In this document: positions 25,520-38,621 of the stretch, in pieces
Position numbering within the stretch: position 1 is the stretch's first letter
Layout of the letters: every line of letters starts with the position of its first letter
DNA from: Trematomus loennbergii
Taxonomy: Eukaryota > Chordata > Actinopteri > Perciformes > Nototheniidae
DNA: 64,000 nt
Reading direction: 5' to 3'
Assembly (NCBI GenBank): GCA_012861695.1
Contig: JAAOOA010000033.1
Location: forward strand, 23,342,044-23,406,043
Program-made: the position numbers and the translations under genes
Notes under the pieces: generated by a model
What the model was told of the DNA's origin: nothing
What the model saw: the letters and a program-made list of their open reading frames with translations, nothing else
The model's database searches: none

Positions 25520-28460
25520 ATTAGGAGTTTAGAGGGCCAGCTGCAACAACACAGACATTAATCCCTGTGAGCATAATGTGTGTGTGCAGTGCCACAATGA
25601 GGGAGAGCAAGGGACATAAAGAAATGGAGAGACCTTGGCAGAGTGGAACTGGTGTTCTGTTAATCGAAGAGAAGGGAAGGGAATGGGGAAAATGTTTGGC
25701 TGAGGGAGAAACAAAGCATGGCAAATGCCTTCATCTGCAGAGAGACTGCTGCATAGGGGAGAGTGCACGTGAACAGTTGCTGCTACTGCTGCTGCACACT
25801 CTCACACACACACTCACCTTGGGCACACAGACATGCGCACACTCCTCACACACTTCCGTTCCGTGCTCACCTCTCGCACACACTCCGATGGCTGAGAGCA
25901 GCAGGACGAGGCTGCTGGCTGACGTTACAGCAGCACTGGACTTTTTGGTATTCTATCTGCCTCTATGGGAGCTGCTGCAAGCCCCCAGCCCCAGGATTTA
26001 ACACCTAACCCCTTCTGCCAGCTCCCCTCAACAACATAAATAAAACATGGTATGGAATGACTGACAGACTGAGGGGGGAGAACAGGTGATGGCTTAGGGA
26101 CAGCTTTTTCTGCACTGATGAAAGTCTTCAAGCTTACCTGGTAAGACTGCTGATATACTCTTTTCTGAATTTGCATGCATGCACATCACTTCAAGTTGCT
26201 AGATGCTGAAGTTAAAGTGGAAATAATGCAACTCAGGATATTCTTAGGTTATTAATGGTGTCCTGATATATTCATGTTAGTCTGTTATGTATTGCAGCAG
26301 AAACACCCAGCGTCTGGGTACACATGCATGAAAATATGTCTGTCTGCAGGGAAAGTAGAAGGACAGCTTTCATTCATTCACTGCAGCTTCCATGCTAGCA
26401 GCTAGCAACAGTGGCACTACACTGCTCTCTGGCTAACGGACATGTGCATCTACTGAAATTGCTACATTTAGGAGGGCATGGAAACACTTTCCCCACCAAA
26501 GTGACATGATAAAGACCAAACTGCCAGACATTTTTACTTTAATATAATGGTGCAGTATAATGTTAATTTACCTCAAACTAACCCATTTTCTGCAGCTCAA
26601 TTTTCTAAAACAAATGTTGTTGTTATATGTGATTATGTTATTTCATCTCAATGTAATTTTACAATTAAACCAAAATCATGTGACATACAGACAGGTAATC
26701 TGAGATCAGAGTTTACACAACCCTGCATGTGTCCTCTGAAATTATTCTTTGGAAAAAACCGATTCTGATAACTTGGCTAATGGAAAGTAACAGATGTACC
26801 GGCTGGTAATAGAATAGAGCTGTCAAAGTGAACAGCATTGTTGCCCTGGTCAACTGATCAAAAAGAGTTGTTGTAAGACTCTAGCCCTGAAATGACATTA
26901 CTACATCACAAGTAACCCCATAGCGCTCAGTAACAGCTGCCCTTAGTCTGGTAACATTAGAAAGTGTGTGTGTGCAAAAAAGGATACACATATTAAAAGG
27001 CAGCATTTCCTGTCTAACTAAGAAAGGATCCTTTGGGACAGCTGGTCATCATTGTACCTCATCAACAAAGCTCAAAAGTAGATCAAAGTCACCTAAAAAT
27101 ATGATAGAACAGTGGCCCCAGGGTTTGTTAAGCATGAGCAGCAGAAAGGAGTGTTTTGTGCTGACAATTAAAAGAAAAATGTGTCTATATGAACACAGAA
27201 GACCGAATCTGCAGAGATTTTGGAGCACAGAAAAACAGCAGCAGAATTAGCTAGCAGACACAGTATTATTACCACCTGGAACATGGCTCTAAACAGGAAA
27301 TGATATACATGCACAGTGCGCTGTATAATGGATGTATAATTCCTATTAGAGGTTGTCAGTGGCGCATGAGGCCCAAAATGCCTTTTGCCTCACAGAGCAC
27401 CAGAGTGAGTTTTCTTTAAGCCCCGCCTCCGATCTACCGCTATTGGCTCAGTCAAATGAATGGAGAGGAAAAATAACTCTGTTTTCGGCCTTTAGTGTAT
27501 TTTACAACTTTTAGACGATAATGATTCAAATAAGGGCTCTAAAAGTATTAATGCTTGATAGTTTATTCAGCTTTCCCAATGTAAGTCAATGGGAATACGT
27601 CTTTTGGCGCCCGATTACGTCAATGACTAGAACTGGAGTGTGGTACCACTGTTTGGCCATTATCTCCTATCTTCCTATTAGATCATTCACTCGACCAACC
27701 ATCAACGTGAATAGTGGCAATGTAAATCTTTTAGCACCATGATGGATCCACTGATCAATGTATTGACCCATTCGTCAGATGATGTCTTGGAATGAATGGC
27801 ATTGAATCAGAAGCAGTCCGCTAAATCTGTAATAACCTGTATCACTCTTCCAATACATGTATGGTTGTTTGTTGATTATAATCCATTTAGGCAGGCTGGG
27901 CACATTTTCAGTGGCCACTCGTCAGTAGATGAAACTACTTCCTCTAATAGAGCCGCTTTAAATGTAGGCAATTAATTCAAGACTTTTATTATATACACCT
28001 CGAAATAAATACAGAGGTCCGGCCTCGTGACCTCAATGTGGGTACAGCCATGACTTGGAAAACATGCATCACATTTAACAACAACAAGTGATGGTCGCTC
28101 ACTAACACAACACAACTTTTCAAATCCTACAGAGTTCCAAGCTCATGCGCATCAAAGTACTGTATGGCTTTTGTCTTCATTTGTGAACAATTAGCAAGAG
28201 GAAAGGAGTGTTTCTTGCTGATTTGGCACAAAAGGCCCCATGGTTAGCCAGCATTCTGACTGGAAGCATGTTAACGCTGTCCTACATCTTGATCATGGCT
28301 GCAGGCTATCATAATAAATACACAAGCTATAGTAATGACCCCTCTGTCATGGTGATAACTGGGGCAGATGAAACCTATTGAATGAACCTAAATGTACATC
28401 GTGCCATTAGGTCTCTATCTTGCTAATGGATATTGAACACATCGTTGTGCTGACTGTAGG
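25518..28460. other. Intergenic, no certain gene; dispersed repeat at 27360-27740
   Basis: 25560-26010 is GC-richer, with a 144-codon open frame that is low in complexity (CACTCACA-derived) and has no recognisable domain. A donor-like CCTG|gtaaga occurs at 26139, so a non-coding 5' exon cannot be excluded. The rest is AT-rich. Confidence 0.45.
27360..27740 (-). repeat. Dispersed repeat related to 6040-6230
   Basis: It shares, in reverse, the cccaatgt.agtcaatggga and ggccaaac.gtggtaccacac blocks with 6040-6230. Family and exact ends are not determined. Confidence 0.45.
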
Positions 28461-29263
28461 TAGAGATGTCCCGATCCGATCACGTGATCGGGGATCGGAG
28501 CCGATCACGTGATTTTCAAAAGATCGGAATCGGAAGAAAAAAATCGGGGATCGGGAATTTTTTTTTTTTTTAATAAAATATTTTTATTATTTTATTTAAT
28601 GTTACAAAACAAAAATGACCATGTTCACGTCTTGAAGTCATCCTGAGGCCTTAGTTTTGGTTTAAAATTACACAACATCATGTATGTGTTGCTTCTTTTG
28701 GGCTTGTTTTCATAGACCTGGTTGCTTATTTCTCTCAAATCTGGCAACAGAGTGGGCAGGGCGCAGTGTCTAATAGTAGCAGTAAGCTAACAAGAGGCTA
28801 CGTTCAGCTGGTGCCTCGGGAGTCGGGACAGAGAAAATGTCAGGAGTTTGGAAGTATTATAAAACTGAAAGCGAAGGCAGTGTAACAGCCAGATGCAATG
28901 TTTGCAAGGCGGAGGTTCCGCGTGGTGGAAAGAACAGAGCTACGTTCAACACGACCAATCTAATACAAACACCAACAACAACACGACGAGTACACACTCA
29001 GGTAACGGCACTGAAACAACCGACAGTTTCAGAGACTTTTAAAAGGAAAGAGAAACTGCCCCAGAACAGTGAAAAGGCCAAAAGAATAACAGCCAAGATA
29101 GCTGAATTCATCGCGTTGGATGACCAGCCGTTAACTGTTACCTTTTTTTTCTCTTAATGCATTGCATAAAGATCGGATCGGGAAAAATTGGTATCGGCAG
29201 ATTGTCAAAATCAAATGATCGGAATCGGATCGGGAGCAAAAAAAGGTGATCGGGACATCCCTA
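28461..29263 (+). mobile_element. hAT element with BED-finger transposase remnant and perfect 8-bp target duplication
   Basis: Left end tagagatgtcccgatccgat, right end gatcgggacatcccta. The flanks actgtagg (28453-28460) and actgtagg (29264-29271) are identical, the 8-bp duplication of hAT elements. Subterminal CGATC/GATCGG motifs recur on both sides. At 803 bp it is an internally deleted derivative that keeps the 5' end of the transposase frame. Confidence 0.9.
28837..29157 (+). pseudogene. Truncated hAT (ZBED-like) transposase N-terminus
   Basis: The frame begins MSGVWKYYKTESEGSVTARC and then NVCKAEVPRGGKNRATFNTT. It has the W..Y and C..C half of a BED zinc finger (Cys at residues 20 and 23). 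The expected H...H half (HL..KHP) is absent: after TTNLIQ the frame continues TPTTTRRVHTQ. The later VSETFKRKEKLPQNSEKAKRI and IAEFIALDDQPLTV match the LDxxP region that precedes the catalytic domain in hAT transposases. The catalytic domain is deleted, so it cannot transpose itself. Confidence 0.8.
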
Positions 29264-29408
29264 ACTGTAGGAGCAAAGAAAATATGACATTATTGATTAA
29301 TCTTGAAATCCTGACAAACAATATATGCAGTGAGCTCAAATGTGAAGTATAAAATATGAATTATCCTTTTTTCCTCAGTGTGTAAAGCATTTAAACATCT
29401 CTATTTAA

Positions 29409-29895
29409 AGTGGACCTATCATGCTATATTTGAATAACATAGTGTAGGACCATACCTATATAAGGCATATTTATACTTTTTTTTTTCAAAATACCAAACA
29501 GATCATGCATTTTAGCCATGCCTCATTTCGCTCAATTTGCACTTTTTTAGCTCTGTTTTTGCAAGGGCTGTTTCTGTGAGAACAGCACCACCTACAGGCC
29601 TGGCATATGTACTACAGCGTCTCCAGCGCTTTCGAACGGCAATGGCCGTGGCTGTCTCCTCCTGATTGGTGGAGTTGGCCCAATAGCCGTAGCGCCACCG
29701 TCCTGACGTCAGGACAGTGTTCAAATCTGGATCAGTTTTATCAGATCCGTTGCAGCCCCTTTTTTAGAGATTTGGGTATGGAGGAAAATAGAGAGGGTTG
29801 TGTTTTCTGACACTTGGTGAGTTCCCTGGAACACCGGGGACACATATTCATGTATAAAAGACGTACAAAAGTGCATTTTGCATGATAGGTCCCCT
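29409..29895. mobile_element. TTAA-flanked MITE of a different family (GGACCTATCATGC ends)
   Basis: Left agtggacctatcatgc, right gcatgataggtcccct, TTAA on both sides (29405-29408 and 29896-29899). It has no coding capacity. It carries a block of about 47 bp (29583-29629) also found in the two Harbinger-like elements. Confidence 0.8.
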
Positions 29896-29899
29896 TTAA

Positions 29900-32446
29900 G
29901 CAATCTATGATATTAATGAAAGACAACAATAATAAGAATCTTGCCTACTGTGGATAAGAGTTCCTGTTTTAACTGATGCCTCCCTGATTGCATCTCTGGA
30001 GTGGGTACAGGTGGACAATCTTGTTGGTTTACAGAAAGGAACAACTGAGTGGGCAACAGTCTCTCAAACAGCACTAAACGTGTGCTCCTGCTAAAGAAAG
30101 CTAATCATGGCTGAGCATTGTTGCATACTGCAGACACAACAACCCCATCAGGTCAGAGGAGCGGCCATGTTCTGATGTGAAGGGCTTCAAGGAGTCTTCC
30201 TGATCCGGTCCCTGTAGCAGCACCAGCCTTCATACCAACACTGCTGAAAACATAAGGGAAGAATCCTGGACCATATATTAATTTCTACTAATTAATAACA
30301 ATAATACATGTCATTTATAAAGCACTTTTCAAGACACACAAAGATGCTTTACAAAAGTTGAGGGTGGTTTATTGTGGTAATTATAAGACTTATTATTATT
30401 ACTAATAATTATAGATAGACTAGATGGATATCATATTATTATTATTTTATTATTTTGTCATTGTTTTTAATTATATATTTATGTATCATTTTTCACAGTG
30501 CATTGCAAAATCATTTACATAACTAAAGTATTTACAAATATAAATAATACTTACACATAATATAGAAATATAATAATAAAGTATATTATAATAAATATAT
30601 AAAAATAGGAAAGGAAGAAAAGGAAGCATAATAAAAGGAAATTATTATTAGATTATTATTATAATTATTACATATATAAAAGTATTTACAAAACAAAAAG
30701 TATTTTCTAAAACGTAACCAACGCCTAATAACAAAACTGAAGGAGAAAAAAGGAAACGAAGAGACAAGAAGAGGAGAGAATACATTTGTAAATATATTGT
30801 GTATAAGACTTAAATATTTTTAATTATAATGAGCCCCATCCACTATCCTTAACCATGACAATTAAAAAGTTCACTTGTGTTAAAATATCAGTTATTCGGA
30901 TCTAATGACCTAATTTCATGATGACAAATGCTCGCTTTGATCCTTTGATCTTTACATACATATAAGCCCCTCCCTGGCTCCTGCCGTTTATAAAAGTAGA
31001 TGTGTCCATTCAGTCCTGAGTGACACTCACAGCTTCTGCCTTTACCTCCTGGAATCACCTTCCATCTTTTACTGACTGCAACCTCCATTGGCTGCATCTC
31101 AAACAACTCAGCAGTGAGGCCCTCTGTGATTGGCTGTTACATGGCTCAGTGGGCGGTACACAAGGTTGCAATTGGCTGCCTCTGTCTCAGGCCATATCAT
31201 AAGGATCTGTCCCGAGGGACATGAAGAATCTGGGTTACTCGACAGAATGGGATCGGATGTATGCAAAGGACGGAGCTCTGCACTGTAAAGATTACAGTAA
31301 TAATTCAGCACCATTATTAGCTGCTAGGGAGCACTTCACAAACATACATAAAGACAAAAGTAATCACAGTGTTATTTTTATTCATGAATAACATCTGCAT
31401 ATATGAATGCAAACATTTTATTTTTCAAAGTAATGTTCGTTATGATTTCAAATCAGATTTTTCAGACATTATGAAATTAACTCTATCACAGATGATATAC
31501 ATAGCTATGAATAACTATGTTTATTACAATAAATAAATACTTCCAATAATAAATCCAGACAATACGATGGTGAATCAGATGAAGTTGTGCTGTGGGTCAG
31601 CCAGAGGTCAGTGTTTCTCTCACTCCCTGCAGGCAATGCACAATTAGATAGAATAGGAGAGAATTGACTAAAGCAGTAAGATAAGTGACTTACTGTGCTG
31701 GAAATAATAAATAAATTGTATGTGCATCTGTACAAAGCAGATTAAACTTGTTTCACTTAAAAAGGTTGGACGCTGTCAGGTCGCCTTAATAATACTAAAT
31801 CACCATTGTATTTATTGTAATGCACATATATTGTAGTAGTGTGCACATTTAACATTTAAATCTTAAGCTTATACATATTTTTATACATATTTTATTTTTA
31901 TATTCGGGATTGTGGGAAACGGTATTTCAATCTCTCTCTGTACACACAAACTGGAAGATTGACAATAAAGTTGACTTTGACTTTGACTTATTTAAATAAC
32001 TGTTTTCTATTTTATTCTATTTTATGTTACTGCACATTTCACTGTAACATCTTATGTTTATCTAATTATCTTAATTGTTTATATATATTTCGCACATACT
32101 TATTCTAACTACTTTCCTTATAAAATATATATTTTTCAATTTTTGTTTATTTTATTAATTGAATTCCAAAATGATTGATTCTGATCCCTATTATTATACA
32201 AACCTGACTCACTTGTTTGTTATTGTGGGTTTACTGTCACATGGAACTGGATTAATCATTGGATGCATCTCATAAGGTGTTTTTATATTGCCCATTGCCA
32301 ATATAATGAACACAAAAGTCATTCAATTAAAGAGAGGATTTGTAGGTTTATGCATGGAAAGGGAGGATATGAGAAATAGAGTAAAGGCGGCTTTCAAAAA
32401 TAAGAAACTGAAAGGTGAGATTTAAGTGAGTCAGATGTGAAAAGTA
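29900..32446. other. Intergenic, very AT-rich; LINE tail at 31890-31990
   Basis: 30300-30360 resembles a widespread fish repeat (cattt.taaagcacttttcaa). 30380-30830 is dominated by A/T. 31890-31990 ends in gacaataaagttgactttga with TTTGAC repeats, like a non-LTR retrotransposon 3' tail. No gene seen. Confidence 0.5.
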
Positions 32447-32779
32447 TGGTGGCTGAGAGGTGCAATCGACAATTACAAAGTGTGAAACACTTTAACAAAG
32501 CTTGAGACAAATTTACATTTTATAAAACAAATTTACATTTCATAAACAAAATTACATTTTATAAAACAAAATACATTAGCAAAACACTTTTACCAAAGAA
32601 AAAACAATTGAACATTAACAAAAACAAATTAACAAGATGCAAAACACTTTAACATTTCCCTAAACACTTTAACATTTCCGAAACACTTAAACAACTAGAG
32701 AATCAAACCGGAAAGGGAATGCCCATCATACCAGAAGTGACGTATCCCTCAACAAATATAGCAGAATACATGAATGATT

Positions 32780-33115
32780 GTACTCAGGAGGGGAGTTTGA
32801 CAGAGTATTACTCAAAAAGTACACAGTAAAAGTACTTCATTGTATTTGTGGTTGTAGTCTAACAAGTACTGAGTCCAACAGTACCAATTTTATTAAGAAC
32901 TTATGGCTAAAAATCATTTTATCTCTCATCAAATATAGCAGAAGTGGCTTGAATTTGTTCTCAGGAGGGGAGTTTGACAGAGAATAACTGAAAAAGTACA
33001 CAGTAAAAGTAGTTCATTTTATTGTTGGTAGCAGTCAAACTCGTACTGAGTCCAACAGTGTCAGTTTTATTAAGAACTTATGGTAAAACATATTTTTATC
33101 GCAAATATAGCACAA
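32780..33115 (+). repeat. Two tandem units of about 175 bp
   Basis: ctcaggaggggagtttgaca occurs at 32785 and 32961, followed each time by a g..ta.ta..aaaaagtacac block and later actgagtccaacagt and ttattaagaacttatgg. A partial third start (aaatatagcagaatac) lies upstream. Confidence 0.75.
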
Positions 33116-33289
33116 AAACATGCATTATTTTACTCTTGTACTAGCGTCAGTGCCGCTTCTCGGTCGATTACCATAAGGGCGCGATTAATCGCGCACCCAT
33201 CTCTTCAAGTCTGTAGAGAGCCCCCCCCTCTCAACCAACTTCCTCCTGACTGCTTTTCTGTTTTGTTTTTTTTGTTTTTCTGTTTTGTT

Positions 33290-33405
33290 TTTGTTTTGTT
33301 GTGTTTTATTGCCTGTCCTTGTTTGTCTACCCTTCCCCAAATGTAAAGCGTCTTTGGGTTTAGAAAAGCGCTATAAAAATAAAATGTATTATTATTATTA
33401 TTACT
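33290..33405 (+). mobile_element. L2-like LINE 3' tail
   Basis: The stretch aatgtaaagcgtctttgggt then agaaaagcgctataaaaata and (ATT)n is the characteristic tail of teleost L2/Maui-type LINEs as I remember it. Only the tail is present. Confidence 0.6.
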
Positions 33406-34273
33406 CACAAATGAAGAGCTGCTGATTTGACCAAGCAAGCGCGAGAGACGGCTGAGTTGACCGCAGTGTTCCGGTGCACTCCGACAGCACTGAGCACTAC
33501 ATCGAGATTAAGATTAAACACAGTTATTTCATTTGGGAACACACACATATACCTATGGAGTTGGCCAGATGTGTGTAAATTACTGTTCATGGTCATTTGA
33601 AAACAAATGCCGGTTTCGGACATTCACAAACACACCGAACACACACACAGAGCGGAACTGAGCACAGCACAAACACACACGTCATGCGCCTTTTAGACCG
33701 GACATATCCTTCATAAAACGAGTAATAGGGGGAATAATCGGGCAGTTTGATGTGTGTAGAGGTGTGTGTAGAGTGTGTGTGTGTGTAGAGGTGTGTGTGG
33801 CTATAACGAAGCAGCCTGCAGTCGCTCGTTAGCTGTCTAATGAAGGTAAACACAGCGAAGGCTGTGTGTAAAAGGCTTAGCTCCACTTCCTACTTGGTGA
33901 ACCTGTAACTTTCTTGTGTGCACGAGAACGTATTGCGCATGAGAAAGTATATCGTGATGAGCAAAACCATGTCACTTGGCCCAGGTGGTTTCCACAGAAC
34001 GGACAAAACATGTTTAACGGCCATAAACACACTCGTACCGTCCATAGGTACCGGCGGTCTATCCGCCAAAACAAACTTAAGTTTGTGTCAATCACTTGCA
34101 CGTCACTTCTGGTATGATGGGCATTCCCTTTCCGGTTTGATTCTCTAGTTTGTTAAAGTGTTTCGGCAAATGTTAAAGTGTTTCAGGGAAAATGTTAAAG
34201 TGTTTCGACACTTGTAAATTTGTCTCTAGCTTTGTAAAAGTGTTTCGCATCTGTTTGTTTTTGTTAATGTTAA

Positions 34274-35122
34274 CCTGTTACGCACCGCCCCCCGGTACCG
34301 GGCGGATAAACGCGTTATTTGCAGGAAACAACGTCTAAAGAATCTTAATATTTAATAAACTATGAATGTTTTATATCCATGTAACGGGAAGAAACTCAGC
34401 TAACTGATCTTTTTAATTTTTTTCTCCAAAAAACCCCACAATGCTAACACTCAGCCTCTGAATTAGCCACGAGCGAAAAAATTAACCTATCTCTGCACCT
34501 AAACTCACTCCTAACTCCCTTATTACTTATCCTAGATGCACAGCCAACCCATCGATTAGCATCAGCTGGAGACACAGGATCTGGGGGTGCCCACCTCAAC
34601 ACTCAGTGATAAACATTTGCGACGCTATAAACAAAAGCGTACATCATAACATGTGGAGCTAGGTAGCTAGAAACGCTAACATGGCTTACCTTGGTCAAAA
34701 CTGGTCTTCAATGGCATTAAAACGATAAAAAAACGATGCTTTGGCTAAACCTCTCTAAAAAGGTCAAATGTCACTTGTTTTGCATCAATCTTGATACAGG
34801 GTACTTATTATATGTTGTACTTTGGATTCCTAAAGCTTTTAGTCGACTAACCCATCATCCAAGGGTAGTTTTCACTATCTGTAAAAAAGAATTTTGGACG
34901 GACACTATAATTTACAGTTTTTTACTATGTAAAATCTGAATTTCTTTAAATAAAAAACATCTATATTGATTCTGACACTTCTACATCCAACTCACAGATA
35001 TAACCTTGCTTTGATAAAAAAATTATTCATATAACCCTTTTAGAAGTTAAGTTGTAGTCATTTGTTTTGGGCATGTCATTTTCGAGCCTGAAACATGAAA
35101 AACAGGCTTGGTGCTTAACAGG
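34274..35122 (+). mobile_element. TTAA-flanked element, copy B, nested in the foldback element
   Basis: TTAA at 34270-34273 and 35123-35126. Termini are cctgttacgcacc and ggtgcttaacagg, inverted repeats with one mismatch. The 849-bp element has no coding capacity. Copies: A at 15535-16640 (reverse) and C at 58290-58915 (same strand, truncated). It splits the right arm of the surrounding inverted repeat and is therefore younger. Confidence 0.85.
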
Positions 35123-35249
35123 TTAAATAGTTTTTTCTTTGGTAAAAGTGTTTTGCTAATGTAATTTTGTTTTATAAAATGTAATTTTGTCTCAAGCTTT
35201 GTTAAAGTGTTTCACACTTTGTAATTGTCGATTGCACCTCTCTGCCACC

Positions 35250-38200
35250 GTAGTAAAGAGAAGGAGCAGATGAACATTATGAGAGTGTGTGTGCCTCTCA
35301 TTGGATGTCAGAGCTTATGTGTGCATGTTTTAATGGGGAGGGGCCAGCAGAATGGTGTGACAGTGAGGGTTAATCCTCGTCATCAGCGTTCATTCATGAA
35401 GCTCATGCATTAATGAGTAGTGGGAGTGTATAAGATGCTGAAGCCCACTGTGCAGAGCGGCAACAGGAGCAGGTATCAAGCTCTGGGCTCTGGCATCCAA
35501 TCACTGCATAGTGGGTTGGAAGGGGGGGAGTGGGGGGCTCAGAGAGGGCGGGATTAGTGAAAGAGTGGCAGCAGCAGCAGCCTCTGAATGACATTGCAGG
35601 GAGTAAAAGAGGGAAAAAATAAAGGAAGGAGACAGAAAGGAAGCATAGAGAAGTGGCCTCTTTATCCCCTGAACTGCATTTCTTGGAGGGGCCGTGTCTG
35701 TCTACCAACCCCTCGTTGCATGGACGCTTTGGCACGGATTCTCAGCGGCAGCCCCATCCTCCACCTCCTCTTCCTCCTCCTCTTCCTTCTCTCTGCTTCC
35801 TTGTCTCCTCCTCTTCTGCTGTCTGAATGAATGGATGAATGAAGCAGGTAGTCTGATGCTGTGGGCTGAGCTCCTCCATGGCTGCCAGGTTGGTCTCTCC
35901 ATATAATGCCTTTTCCCGCATCCCTGTGTCCCTGTTGCTCTGTGCTTACAGGAGTGTGTGTGTGCGTGTGTTACTGAGGGAGGGTGTGTCACCTTGCACC
36001 ATTTTACATCCTACCATGTCTGCTGCATCCGATGGTTAGGCTAGGTTAGAACCACAAGCCCACATCCAGTGATGTACACCCCACACACAGCATGATCATC
36101 GTAATGTGTTTCTGTCATGGTGTCTGTGACAGCTGCACCGAGCGGTGAATGCATTGAAATGCATTGAAATGAGATTAAATATAAAAATATATAGGCTGTT
36201 ATTTCACAACGTGCCCACAGTTAAAGCATGATGATCTAAAATGCAAGATTGAGTCTGATTGGAGGCTTCTGTTATCTACAAGTCTATAGAGTAAATGAAG
36301 GATTACATAACTGTAGAGCTTACCGTAGTCAGTCAGCGTTCACTGTGAAGTAAAAACTGACAGTCGTCAATACTGGCATCCCAGCATCCCAGCATGTGCT
36401 AACACATGACTATTGATGTCATAATGTTTGCAGGAAGCCCAGATTGACCTCTATAGCTCGGTGCTGTTTGTCATTTGACCTTTGACTGGGGGCAGCAATG
36501 CAGGGGGAGGAGCTTATCGGTCAGCCCCAGTTCTCCTGGTTAGTTCCCGCGAAAACATGGGGAAGCCATGATGTTCCTGATGTTAGATGAAAGCTCTTGG
36601 AATGGTCTAGGAATGAGCCCCAAGAGAATCTCATTATTCCTATAACTGATTCTGCTATTTCTAGTCTTTAATATGGGTCGAAATGTGAGACACTGGGGAG
36701 CGTATTCACAAAGGATGGATTACTTCCGCTGATAGCACCATGAATTGTGCATCATTGAAAACCACTATCTGCCCCATCTCAAGGTCCGATTCACAAAAGA
36801 CATTGCAATAATGACATTGCAGTGCAAACACTTAGCAGAATACAATTCCAGAGTTGATTACAATTTTCAAATTGTATGCGCTTGGTGCAATTCTCCATGT
36901 GAAATGTATAAATGTTCGCAAATAAGTGTAGGCAGAGAGAATTTATATTTTTGTATTTTTAGTATACATGATACAGGTCCTGTCTGCCAATGTGAAGAGG
37001 CATTCCTCCAAAATGCCGGCAAGGATGTTATATTTAACAGGAAGAAATTGTATTTGGGATTGAAAATCCCAGTGTGTCATGTGTGCTTCAGTTACCATAA
37101 ACTCTATTAACACACTAATCATTGCACTGTAACCTCACATGGCTATTAGCACTGATCTTTGGGAAATGGGTTTTGCAGTGACGCTTATTTGCCAATTTCT
37201 GCCAAATGTCCTAATCTGAATATGTACGAATATCACAGGAGCACAGACATGTTATTTACTTGGCAGCGCAGTTAGGGGTGCATACCAACATTTGCCAGTG
37301 CGTACGGTTTATTACTGCCAAAGCCATACATCCATTTGTGTATTTGTATTAGCGTAGCTATTTAGACCTGCACTACAGTAACAGTACTAGTACTGTACCT
37401 CTATGGTTGCCTATAATATGTAGTATATGTGCTCATCAATACTAGTTAAGCAATACTGTGATAATGTCTTGTTTATGTGGTCACCTAGTTATTTGTGTCA
37501 GAAGTAGGAGAGTTTACTGGGATATTGGAGTAAAGATTCCTCATGCTGTTGCTGTAGTAGAGGCAGCTTGTCTGTATAGCTGCAGGTGTTACAGTTCTTG
37601 ATTGTTGGAGGATACAATTTGACTAATACATAACAAAATTGCACATTTGAATTGTCCTTAAACTAAAGTGTTCTGAATTTTTGAAGCATTTTATTCTTAT
37701 TGCGTGTGGTAGTGTTCTGCGTTTAAGAGGTGTTTTTAATCCGTTCTTTGGAAGATGCAATATTTCGCTTTTTTGTATCAGCATAATGGAAAATTAGCTT
37801 AAAAGATGGATGTTTTTTTTCTTCTCAGGATACGGATGACCCCATAACAGAGCTTAAAGTATAGTGAATTGTGCCCTTACAGGTGGACACTAACATCATG
37901 CACCACAAACGAAAACTAATGCTGCTTTGTTCCTGCTGGGATGTGTAAATTAGCAACTGTCTGCTTTAGACTTAATGATGTGACTGATTCAGATAGTATG
38001 TCCTCAGTTTGCTCCACTGCCACAAAGAGGCCAAAGATGAATACAGCTGAGAGCTCTTTCATTCTGTTGGCACCAATACTGAATATCAGTTGGTAGATAT
38101 AAACCCTATAAGGACCAGGTCACAACGATATGTGGGTTAAAGATTTAACTACAGAAGGCATTGAATGTTAAGCATTGATGTATGTAAGGGGAAGCGGTGA

Positions 38201-38407
38201 AGAACAATCAGGGATGTGGTCTGTTGGCTGGTCTGGAGGACGGACTGAAGTCCAGGCAGAGACGGGGGGGGGGGGGTCCTGTCTCGGATATGTTATGAAC
38301 AAATGGATATAGGGAGGGAGGGATGAAGGAGGAATGATCAAAGGGAAGTAGTTAGGGCTGTAGGGAGGAAGGGATAGGGGAGTATTTGGAGGGAGGAATG
38401 AAGGTGG
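35250..38407. other. Upstream region of gramd1b, no certain exon
   Basis: 35400-36000 is GC-richer and pyrimidine-rich with several short ATG frames and a purine-rich stretch, and could hold an untranslated first exon or promoter; I cannot place one. 36690-37110 has a 121-codon open frame with no recognisable domain. 38262-38277 is a G run. The rest is AT-rich. Confidence 0.4.
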
Positions 38408-38621
38408 CACTGGCAAAACAGAAACGTTAACTTTAATTAAATGAATTATTTCAACAGATTTAACATAACTGTATGAGGTTAGATGAAAGCAATACTATTA
38501 AGTTGAACCTAATATATGTTATACAAACTTAATATTATTGCTTCAACTAACCTAATGTAGTTATGTGAAATCTGTTGACTTAATACATTTAATTAAAGTC
38601 AATGTTTCAGTTTTTTCAGTG
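38408..38621. mobile_element. AT-rich MITE (TACACTGAAAAA family), copy 2
   Basis: The interior attaagttgaacctaatat and gaaatctgttgacttaatac, and the right end ttcagttttttcagtg, match the elements at 6930 and 62189. It lies 290 bp upstream of the first certain gramd1b exon. Confidence 0.65.

Larger units (their letters stand above)
32447..35249. mobile_element. Foldback-like element with about 300-bp inverted arms
   Basis: Left arm 32447-32745 starts ggtggctgagaggtgcaatc and ends near atgcccatcataccagaagt. The right arm is its reverse complement, in two pieces (34095-34269 and 35127-35249) because an element sits at 34274-35122. Both arms contain multiple copies of an aaacactttaaca-type motif. 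The 1.35-kb centre carries a tandem repeat (32780-33115) and a LINE tail (33290-33405). No transposase frame. Confidence 0.75.

Noticed and set aside
25567..26001. 144-codon frame with Leu run
   Set aside because: Low complexity, derived from CTGCTG and CACTCACA repeats; no family recognised. A non-coding exon remains possible.
36745..37110. 121-codon frame upstream of gramd1b
   Set aside because: AT-rich, no domain, no exon borders that fit gramd1b.
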